A DNA stretch of 21,050 nt. Origin: Lentisalinibacter sp964602525 (GTDB taxonomy: Bacteria; Pseudomonadota; Gammaproteobacteria; Steroidobacterales; Woeseiaceae). Position 1 is the stretch's first letter, and every line of letters begins with the position of its first letter. The stretch spans positions 1-21,050 of the forward strand of contig CAZRSA010000040.1 in NCBI GenBank assembly GCA_964602525.1, given 5' to 3'. Of the stretch, positions 1 to 6,300 are shown one piece after another. A program made the position numbers and the translations under genes. The notes under the pieces were generated by a model. It was not told where the DNA came from and did no database searches. It saw only the letters and a list, made by a program, of their open reading frames with translations.

Positions 1-644
1 TCATGCCGCTGCACCTGCACCGGGTGGTCGCCATCTCGGTCGCGCTCAGGACCGGGGACAGCTTCCGCGTCTGGAGCCTGGGCGAGGCGGACGCCGACGA
101 GGCGGAGATCGTGGCGCGCTTCTTCGACGGCATCGAGCGCTTCGCGCCGACGCTGGTGTCCTGGAACGGCAGCGGTTTCGATCTGCCGGTGCTGCATTAC
201 CGGGCGCTCTTGCACGGTGTGGTGGCGCAGCGCTACTGGGAGACCGGCGACACAGAGCGGGATTACCGCTACAACAATTATCTCGGCCGCTTCCACTGGC
301 GCCACATCGACCTGATGGACGTGCTTTCCGGCTACCAGGTGCGGGCCCGGGCGGGGCTCGACGACATCGCGGTGATGCTGGGTTTCCCGGGCAAGCTCGG
401 CATGAGTGGAGACAAGGTGTGGGGCGCCTGGCAGGCGGGCGACAGGGCCGGCATCCGCAACTACTGCGAAACCGACGTCATCAACACCTACCTCGTCTAC
501 CTGCGCTTCGAGTGCATGCGCGGGCGCATGTCGGCCGCGGACCTCGAGCGGGAATACGACCGGGTACGGCAGACTCTCGCCGAAAGCGGCGCTCCCCATT
601 TCGCGGAATTCCTGGACGCCTGGCAGGGCGCCGGCGGGCGCTGA
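1..644 (+). CDS. Predicted 3'-5' exonuclease, PolB exonuclease-like (5' end cut by window edge)
   Basis: This looks like the predicted DEDDy 3'-5' exonuclease family related to the DNA polymerase B proofreading domain (PF10108-type). The first Met codon at 3 opens PLHLHRVVAIS, which in full-length relatives is an internal segment, so the true start and the N-terminal DxE catalytic motif lie before the window. Counting from that Met, the Exo II motif is visible as SWNGSGFD (N55, D60) and Exo III as YCETD (Y154, D158), a Y-x3-D pattern typical of the DEDDy class. The frame stays open to position 1 and ends at TGA 642-644. rlmD follows after 10 bases, so the two are probably co-transcribed. Family assignment is from recalled family motifs. 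The cellular substrate (DNA or RNA trimming) is not determinable here. Confidence 0.85.
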   Translation, partial: MPLHLHRVVAISVALRTGDSFRVWSLGEADADEAEIVARFFDGIERFAPTLVSWNGSGFDLPVLHYRALLHGVVAQRYWETGDTERDYRYNNYLGRFHWRHIDLMDVLSGYQVRARAGLDDIAVMLGFPGKLGMSGDKVWGAWQAGDRAGIRNYCETDVINTYLVYLRFECMRGRMSAADLEREYDRVRQTLAESGAPHFAEFLDAWQGAGGR

Positions 645-654
645 GGGCGACCCC

Positions 655-1980
655 GTGGCGAGGAAGCAGCGCGAGCCTGAGGAGGCCCGCATCCTGGGTA
701 TCACCCACGACGGACGCGGCATCGCCGATGTGCCCGGCAAGAAGGTGTTCGTGGACGGCGCGCTGACCGGCGAGCGCGTACGCCTGCTGCGTGTACGCCG
801 GCGGAAGAACTACGACGAGGCCCGGCTGGAGGCCGTGCTGGAACCCTCGCCGGACCGGGTGGAGCCGCGCTGCGCCGTTTACGGCCTCTGCGGCGGCTGC
901 TCGCTGCAGCACCTCGCCGCGCAACGCCAGATCGAGGCCAAGCAGCAGGTGCTGCTCGACAATCTGGAGCGCATCGGGGGGCTGCTACCGGGGCGGGTGC
1001 TGGAGCCGCTGCGCGGGCCCGCCTGGCACTATCGCCGCCGTGCCCGGCTGGGGGTGCGCTACGTCCGCGGCAAGGGCCGGGTGCTGGTGGGCTTCCGCGA
1101 GCGGTTCAAGCCCTATGTGACGGACACCGTGCGCTGCGAGGTGCTGGCCGAGCCGGTGGGGGGACTGCTCGGGCAACTCGCCGAGCTGATCTCGGGCCTG
1201 TCCGTCCGCGAGCAGATCCCCCAGATCGAGGTCTCCGTCGGAGAAAATCTTACCGCCCTGGTGCTCCGCGTGCTCCAGCCGCCGTCCGCCGAAGACGAGG
1301 CCCGGCTGCGCGGCTTCGCCGCCGCGCACCGGCTCTGGTTCTTCCTGCAGACGGGCGGGGCGGAAACCGTCGAGCCGCTGCCGGCGGTCGACGGCAGCTT
1401 GCCCGGGCCGCTCTCCTACGCGCTGCCGGAATTCGATCTCGCGATCCGTTTCCGACCGCTGGACTTCATCCAGGTCAACGGCGTGCTGAACCGGGCGCTG
1501 GTCTCGCGGGCGCTGGAACTGCTCGACCCCGCGCGGGACGAGCGGGTGCTCGATCTATTCTGCGGCATTGGCAATTTCACCCTGCCGCTGGCACGACGGG
1601 TCGGCGAGGTGCTCGGCATCGAGGGCAGCGCAGACCTGGTGCGGCGGGCCGGGGACAACGCGGCGGCCAACGGGCTCGGCAACGTGACCTTCCTGCACCG
1701 GGATCTGGCGGAGCCGGATCCCTCGGAGCGCTGGCTGCAGGCCGACTGGGACCGGGTCCTGCTAGACCCGGCCCGGCCGGGCGCCGAGGCGCTGGCCCGG
1801 CACTTCGCCGTACGGCCGCCACGGCGTCTCGTATACGTCTCTTGTCACCCCGGTACGCTGGCGCGGGACGCCGGCACGCTGACGGCGGCAGGACGCCTGC
1901 AATTGTCTGCAGCCGGCGTTCTGGATATGTTTCCTCATACGAGTCACATGGAGTCCGTCGCGGTTTTTGATAAAGCATGA
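655..1980 (+). CDS. rlmD: 23S rRNA (uracil-1939-C5)-methyltransferase RlmD
   Basis: RlmD is a SAM-dependent enzyme that makes m5U1939 in 23S rRNA. I chose the GTG at 655, preceded by GAGGG at 643-647, which gives 441 residues against about 433 in E. coli. An N-terminal TRAM domain (roughly residues 10-65) is followed by the Fe-S cysteines C73, C79 and C82 (C-x5-C-x2-C) and a fourth, C161. The SAM-binding motif LDLFCGIGNF begins near residue 299. The catalytic cysteine is C397 in VSCHPGTLARD, near a C-terminal LDPARPG motif. These features separate RlmD from RlmC and TrmA, which lack this combination of TRAM domain and cluster. The frame remains open upstream of the GTG, but that extension reads through the exonuclease gene and has no family resemblance. 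Confidence 0.95.
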   Translation: MARKQREPEEARILGITHDGRGIADVPGKKVFVDGALTGERVRLLRVRRRKNYDEARLEAVLEPSPDRVEPRCAVYGLCGGCSLQHLAAQRQIEAKQQVLLDNLERIGGLLPGRVLEPLRGPAWHYRRRARLGVRYVRGKGRVLVGFRERFKPYVTDTVRCEVLAEPVGGLLGQLAELISGLSVREQIPQIEVSVGENLTALVLRVLQPPSAEDEARLRGFAAAHRLWFFLQTGGAETVEPLPAVDGSLPGPLSYALPEFDLAIRFRPLDFIQVNGVLNRALVSRALELLDPARDERVLDLFCGIGNFTLPLARRVGEVLGIEGSADLVRRAGDNAAANGLGNVTFLHRDLAEPDPSERWLQADWDRVLLDPARPGAEALARHFAVRPPRRLVYVSCHPGTLARDAGTLTAAGRLQLSAAGVLDMFPHTSHMESVAVFDKA

Positions 1981-1994
1981 ACAAGATCATGGCC

Positions 1995-2022
1995 TTGAAT
2001 GTGATTTTGAAAGTGCTTTATC
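1995..2022 (+). promoter_or_regulatory. Possible promoter for the nagZ operon
   Basis: The 82-base gap between rlmD and nagZ is visibly more AT-rich than its surroundings. It contains TTGAAT at 1995-2000 and TTTATC at 2017-2022 with a 16-base spacer, a plausible but imperfect sigma-70 pair. Transcription would start about 30 bases before the nagZ start. This is a by-eye match only; read-through from rlmD is equally possible. Confidence 0.3.
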
Positions 2023-2062
2023 GGTGCGTGGCGACTGTTTTCCCCCCGGCACAGGAGAGGCG

Positions 2063-3106
2063 ATGTCACTCGGCCCGCTGATGGCGGACATCGAAGGGAC
2101 GGAATTGACGCCGGCGGACCGGGAGTTCCTGATGCACCCGGCCCTCGGCGGCGTGATCCTGTTCAGCCGCAACTACCAGACGCCGGCCCAGCTCGCCGTG
2201 CTGACCGGGGCGATCCACGCCCTGCGCACGCCGCCCTTGCTGGTGGCCGTGGATCAGGAAGGCGGCCGCATCCAGCGCTTCCGCGAGGGCTTCACCGAGC
2301 TGCCGCCCGCCCGCTGGCTCGGACGCCGCTACGACGCGGACCCGGACACCGGCCGCCGGCTGGCCCGGCACACGGGCTGGCTGCTGGCGGCCGAACTCGG
2401 TGCCGTCGGCGTCGACTTCTCCTTCGCGCCGGTGCTGGACCTCGACTGGGGTCTGAGCGAGGTCGTCGGCGACCGAGCCTTCCACGCGACGCCGGAGACG
2501 GTGGGCGAACTGGCGGCATCCTGCATGCACGGCATGCAGGATGCCGGCATGGCGGCGGTGGCGAAGCATTTCCCCGGGCACGGTGCGGTGGTGCCGGACT
2601 CCCACGAGGAGCTGCCCGTCGACCGTCGGGCCTTCGCGGAGATCATGGAGGACCTGAAGCCGTTCGAACGCCTCGTGCGGGCGGGCCTGCCGGGGATCAT
2701 GACGGCGCATGTGGTCTACAGCGAGGTGGACGCCCGGCCGGCCACGTTTTCCCGCTGGTGGATCGGCGAGGAGCTGCGCGGGCGGCTCGGCTTCGACGGC
2801 GCCGTCTTCTCCGACGACCTGAGCATGAAAGCCACGGAGAGTGTGGGCAGCATGTCGCGGCGGGCCCGGGCGGCGCTGGAGGCCGGCTGCGACATGGTGC
2901 TGGTCTGCAATGACCGCGCGCGGGCCGAGGCCACCGCCGAGGGGCTCGGCGACTACCGCCACCCCCCGAGCCTGGTCCGTCTCGCCCGCTTCCACGGCCG
3001 GCGCAGGACGAGCCGGGAACGGCTGCTGGCGAGCGAGCGCTGGCAGGCGCTGCACGCCGAACTGGCGCAAGCCATGGACCGGCCGGTGCTGGAACTCGAT
3101 GCCTGA
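2063..3106 (+). CDS. nagZ: Beta-N-acetylglucosaminidase NagZ (peptidoglycan recycling)
   Basis: NagZ is a cytoplasmic glycoside hydrolase of family 3. It removes GlcNAc from 1,6-anhydro-muropeptides during cell-wall recycling, so it also influences AmpC beta-lactamase induction where the AmpR/AmpC system exists. The ATG at 2063 follows a strong AGGAGAGG ribosome-binding site at 2053-2060. The resulting 347 residues match the usual ~340. Visible motifs are DQEGGRIQRF, KHFPGHG (168-174), the general acid/base dyad D179-S-H181, and the nucleophile region FSDDLSM (D251/D252). An open extension upstream of 2063 lacks similarity and is not used. The stop overlaps the start of the downstream phosphoribosyltransferase by 8 bases, implying translational coupling. 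Confidence 0.95.
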   Translation: MSLGPLMADIEGTELTPADREFLMHPALGGVILFSRNYQTPAQLAVLTGAIHALRTPPLLVAVDQEGGRIQRFREGFTELPPARWLGRRYDADPDTGRRLARHTGWLLAAELGAVGVDFSFAPVLDLDWGLSEVVGDRAFHATPETVGELAASCMHGMQDAGMAAVAKHFPGHGAVVPDSHEELPVDRRAFAEIMEDLKPFERLVRAGLPGIMTAHVVYSEVDARPATFSRWWIGEELRGRLGFDGAVFSDDLSMKATESVGSMSRRARAALEAGCDMVLVCNDRARAEATAEGLGDYRHPPSLVRLARFHGRRRTSRERLLASERWQALHAELAQAMDRPVLELDA

Positions 3107-3668
3107 CGACCTCACTTCCCGGCACGCCGGCGGCGTGCGCATCCCCGCCGGCGCCGAGCGCATCGCCAGCCCGGCGGAGGTGGCGGCGGCGTTCGACCGT
3201 CTGGCCGGCGCCATCGCGGCGCGTCTGGCAGGGCGCGAGCCCGTGCTGATCGCGGTCCTCGAGGGCGGCCGCATGCCGGCGGCGGAGATCTCCCGCAGGC
3301 TGTCCATCCCGCACGTGAACGACACCCTCCGGGTGGGCCGGTACGGCGACGGTGCGCGAGGCGGAGAACTGCGCTGGCATGCGCTGCCGCAGACACCCCT
3401 CGCCGGCCGGGCCGTGGTGATCGTCGACGACATCCTCGACGAGGGCATTACCCTGGCCGGCGTGGCGGCGCATTGCCGGGATGCCGGCGCCGGCGAAGTA
3501 CTTACCTGCGTGCTGACCGAGAAGGACCTGCCCGACCGGACCGCGGACCTCGAGCCGGATTTCCGCGGCTTTCTGGTGCCGGACCGCTACATCCTCGGCT
3601 GCGGCATGGACTACCGGGGCCGGTGGCGTGAGCTGCCCGGCCTCTACGCACTGGAGGATCTGCCGTGA
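3099..3668 (+). CDS. hpt: Hypoxanthine(-guanine) phosphoribosyltransferase
   Basis: This is a type I phosphoribosyltransferase that converts hypoxanthine, and probably guanine, plus PRPP to the nucleotide. The ATG at 3099 overlaps the nagZ stop, giving 189 residues. The PRPP-binding loop is VVIVDDILDEGITL (106-119; acidic pair D110/D111). K142 and the segment PDFRGFLVPDR, followed by CGMDYRGRWRELP (D171), match the purine-recognition end of HGPRTs rather than uracil or adenine enzymes. The next gene releases hypoxanthine from methylthioinosine, so this enzyme is well placed to return that base to IMP. The stop codon overlaps the next start (GTGA at 3665-3668). Preference for hypoxanthine over guanine cannot be read from sequence alone. 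Confidence 0.9.
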   Translation: MPDDLTSRHAGGVRIPAGAERIASPAEVAAAFDRLAGAIAARLAGREPVLIAVLEGGRMPAAEISRRLSIPHVNDTLRVGRYGDGARGGELRWHALPQTPLAGRAVVIVDDILDEGITLAGVAAHCRDAGAGEVLTCVLTEKDLPDRTADLEPDFRGFLVPDRYILGCGMDYRGRWRELPGLYALEDLP

Positions 3669-4432
3669 CGGAGGACAGCGGCTTCGGCGTGATCGGCGGC
3701 TCCGGACTGGAGCGCATGCCCGGCGTGGAGGTGGTCGAGAACCGGGAGATGGCGACGCCGTTCGGCCCGCCGTCGGCGGTGCCGGTCCGCCTGTCCGTCG
3801 CCGGGCAGCGATTCTGGTTCCTGTCCCGCCACGGCGCCGGCCACGACATCGCTCCCCACCGGGTCAATTACCGGGCCAATCTCTGGGCCCTGGACCAGCT
3901 CGGCGTGTGCCGGGTGATCGCGGTCAACGCGGTGGGGGTGGTCCCGGCGGAGCCGCCGCTCGGCTCCCTGGCGGTGCCGGACCAGGTCATCGACTACAGC
4001 TGGGGCCGGGAGTCCACCTTCTTCGACGGCGAGTCCGGTCCCCTGGAGCACGTCGACTTCACCGAGCCCTACGACGCCGCTTTGCGCGGGGCACTGATCG
4101 GCCGGGCCGCCGACCTCGGCATCCCCTGCTGCGCCGGCGGTATCTACGGCGTCACCCAGGGCCCGCGGCTCGAGACCCGGGCCGAGGTGGACCGGCTCGC
4201 AGGCGAGGGTGTCCAGTACATCGGCATGACCGGCATGCCGGAGGCCGTGCTGGCACGGGAGCTGGCGCTGGAATACGCTTGTCTCGCGGTGCTGGTCAAC
4301 CGGGCCGCCGGCCGCGGGCAGGCCGCCATACATGCCGATCTCGAGAAGAACCTCTCCCGCGGTGCGGAGGCGGCCAGCCGTGTGGCACTGGCCCTGGTCG
4401 CCGCGACCGGCACGCCACCGGAGGAGGTCTGA
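3665..4432 (+). CDS. S-methyl-5'-thioinosine phosphorylase (MTIP)
   Basis: This is a trimeric purine-nucleoside phosphorylase family member of 255 residues. It starts at GTG 3665, overlapping the previous stop by 4 bases. Its N-terminal VIGGSGLE (9-16), the phosphate/substrate segment SRHGAGHDIAPHRVNYRAN (54-72) and the GMTGMPEAVLARE motif (187-199) are those of the MTAP/MTIP branch. Where MTA phosphorylases carry Asp for the 6-amino group, this protein has Asn (N212 in LVNRAAGRG), as expected for a 6-oxopurine such as methylthioinosine. That agrees with the Pseudomonas MTIP type, in which MTA is first deaminated and then phosphorolysed to hypoxanthine and methylthioribose-1-phosphate. The adjacent hpt supports the assignment. 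The alternative is a general inosine phosphorylase. Confidence 0.85.
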   Translation: MTEDSGFGVIGGSGLERMPGVEVVENREMATPFGPPSAVPVRLSVAGQRFWFLSRHGAGHDIAPHRVNYRANLWALDQLGVCRVIAVNAVGVVPAEPPLGSLAVPDQVIDYSWGRESTFFDGESGPLEHVDFTEPYDAALRGALIGRAADLGIPCCAGGIYGVTQGPRLETRAEVDRLAGEGVQYIGMTGMPEAVLARELALEYACLAVLVNRAAGRGQAAIHADLEKNLSRGAEAASRVALALVAATGTPPEEV

Positions 4433-4438
4433 GCCGCG

Positions 4439-5323
4439 ATGAAGTCCCTGTCCAGGAACCTGCTCGAGTCGCTGCTGCTCGCTCTGCCCGAGGGTGTATT
4501 GGTGGCAGCGCTTCGGGACGGGTACTGGCAGACCGTCTTTTTCAACCCCGCCTTCGGCGAACTGGCGCGGCTGAGCCCGGGCCGGCTGTCGGGCCAGAAC
4601 CTGGAGAGCATCCTGGAAGCGCTGGGGGGGCGCGACGACTGGCCGCGGGTGGACGGCGCGCTGGCGGCGGCGGAGCCGACCCATCTCACGGTCTATCCGG
4701 GCACGCCGGACGACCCCGGCCCGGCACTGTCGCTGACCGTGTCGCCGCTGCAGGCCGCCGACGGCGAGGCCTACGCGAGCTGCCATCTGGCGCTGCGCCA
4801 CGGCGAGGCGCAGGCGGCCGACGGTCCGCCGAGCCCGACGGAGCCGCTGCCTGCGGAGAGGCGGGACGCCGCCACCGGGCTCGCGCCGCGGCCGTTCTTC
4901 GACGGCGTTCTGTCCCACGACTGGGCGCTGGCACGTCGGGAAGGTCATCGGCTCTCCCTGCTGGTTTTTCGCATCGAGGCCTTCCGGGCCTATCTCGACA
5001 CTTTCGGCCGGCATGCCACGGAATCCATGGTGCGGCGGGTGGCGCGCTGTATCACCCGGCGCCTGCGTCGCGCGAGCGACATTGCCTCACGGCTGGAGGA
5101 GGACTGCATCGTTGCGCTGGTGCACGGCGGCGACGAGGCGGCCGTGCGCGCCTTCGCCGATTCCGTCAGCGCTCAGGTGCGGGAACTGGGTATCCATCAT
5201 CCGCACTCGCCGGTGGGACGGTTCGTCACGGTGCGCTGTACGGTGACCCCGGCGCTGCCCGACGGCGAACGGGACCCGGAGCAGTTCGTGATGGATGCCC
5301 TGGCCTCGCCGGCCGGGCACTGA
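4439..5323 (+). CDS. PAS domain protein with degenerate GGDEF domain
   Basis: This 294-residue cytoplasmic protein has no signal peptide or membrane segment. A PAS-like sensory domain spans about residues 8-118 (DGYWQTVFFNPAFGELARLS is the recognisable core). A linker follows, then a GGDEF-fold domain starting at DAATGL (143-148). The catalytic signature is lost. The expected GG[DE]EF position reads EEDCI (220-224), the metal-binding Asp region reads FRIEAF (R178), and the usual Asn downstream is Leu. The RxxD inhibitory c-di-GMP site is kept as R211-A-S-D214 at the normal spacing. I infer an inactive cyclase that may serve as a c-di-GMP receptor or a partner protein. The gene starts 6 bases after the MTIP stop and is probably in the nagZ operon. 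It converges on csiV with a 4-base gap. Confidence 0.85.
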   Translation: MKSLSRNLLESLLLALPEGVLVAALRDGYWQTVFFNPAFGELARLSPGRLSGQNLESILEALGGRDDWPRVDGALAAAEPTHLTVYPGTPDDPGPALSLTVSPLQAADGEAYASCHLALRHGEAQAADGPPSPTEPLPAERRDAATGLAPRPFFDGVLSHDWALARREGHRLSLLVFRIEAFRAYLDTFGRHATESMVRRVARCITRRLRRASDIASRLEEDCIVALVHGGDEAAVRAFADSVSAQVRELGIHHPHSPVGRFVTVRCTVTPALPDGERDPEQFVMDALASPAGH

Positions 5324-5327
5324 ACCG

Positions 5328-6296
5328 TCAGCCGGACGCAGCGCCCTCGGGCGTGGTGTCTTCGCCGGCGCCGCCGGCTTCACCGCCGTCGTCCTGCCCG
5401 GGCTCACCGGCTGCTTCTTCCGTTTCCACCGGCGTCACCTTTGCCAGCACGCCGTAGCGGGAATGGTCGTAGTAGTGAAGCTCGCCGCTGCGCAGCTTGC
5501 GCCGCTCGCTGAGCCGGTAGACGTCCGGTTCCAGCGCCTCCAGCGGCTCGTCCTCGGCCACGCCGTACAGTGGCCGCGGCGGCAGCGGCGCCTGCGGCGC
5601 GATGCGACCCCCGCCCGGCGCCGACCACAGCTCCAGGTCCAGAACCAGGTGGAGGAAGCGGGAGCGGTAAAGCCGCGCCTCGCCGCGCAAACGCCCGGGC
5701 AGCTCGGCCAGGCGCGCCAGGTCCAGCGGCTGCGAAGCGTCGGGCTCGTAGCCCGGCTGCTGCCAGGCGACGTGCAGCAGGGGCTCGTAGCCGTCCGCGT
5801 TGGCGAGGCGCCGATAGAGTTCGCCCAGTTCCCGCTCTTCCTCCGGCAGCGGCATGAAACGGAACAGCGGTTCCTCCGGCTCGCCGTCCGCGCGGGTCTC
5901 GTCCGCGGTGTCTCCGGCCGCCACGGGCGCCGCATCGCCGGCGGCGGGCGCATCGGGACCGTCCTGCGCGACGTCCGCGGTATCCCCGGCAGCGGCGTCT
6001 TCGTCGGCCAGCGGCTCGTCCTCCGGCACGGCTTCCACCGGCGCGGACCAGTCCTCCGTCGTGCCGGCGAGGGCATCCCCGTACTCGAAGACGATAAGCT
6101 CCACCCGGTATTGCTCGAGCGGCTCCGCTTCCTCCGCTGCGGCGGCCGCGGCTGAGGCGGTTCCGTCCGCCGGGGACTCCTGCGCGGGCAGGGGGGCGGG
6201 GGCCAGCAGGGCAGCCAGTAACCCGGCAAGTGCCGCGGCGAGAGCGCCCTGCGGCACCGCCAGGGCGGCCTTCGGCAATGGGGTCCCGGCATGCAT
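5328..6296 (-). CDS. csiV: CsiV family protein (periplasmic, peptidoglycan synthesis factor)
   Basis: CsiV (PF10972, formerly DUF2803) is a periplasmic peptidoglycan-binding protein shown in Vibrio cholerae to be needed for LpoA/PBP1A-dependent wall synthesis. The 322 residues begin with a signal peptide: K9, a hydrophobic run to about residue 33, and likely cleavage after A38 in PLPA-Q. Family motifs are YRVELIVFEY (63-72), EPLLHVAWQQPG (171-182), and the C-terminal block RSGELHYYDHSRYGVLAKVTP (269-289). A long acidic Ala/Asp/Pro/Glu-rich insert (about 80-143) and an acidic Gly/Glu tail (290-322) flank the conserved parts. It starts 4 bases after the mfd stop, matching the mfd-csiV neighbourhood seen in other Gammaproteobacteria. 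No clear Shine-Dalgarno is visible, so coupling to mfd translation is likely. Confidence 0.88.
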   Translation of the reverse strand: MHAGTPLPKAALAVPQGALAAALAGLLAALLAPAPLPAQESPADGTASAAAAAAEEAEPLEQYRVELIVFEYGDALAGTTEDWSAPVEAVPEDEPLADEDAAAGDTADVAQDGPDAPAAGDAAPVAAGDTADETRADGEPEEPLFRFMPLPEEERELGELYRRLANADGYEPLLHVAWQQPGYEPDASQPLDLARLAELPGRLRGEARLYRSRFLHLVLDLELWSAPGGGRIAPQAPLPPRPLYGVAEDEPLEALEPDVYRLSERRKLRSGELHYYDHSRYGVLAKVTPVETEEAAGEPGQDDGGEAGGAGEDTTPEGAASG

Positions 6297-6300
6297 CGCG

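Noticed and set aside
5126..5140. A literal GGDEA string (residues 230-234) in the PAS/GGDEF protein that could be taken as the catalytic signature
   Set aside because: The register set by DAATGL, the RxxD and the RLEEDCIVAL beta-hairpin places the true active-site position ten residues earlier (EEDCI). The later GGDEA aligns with the following helix start.
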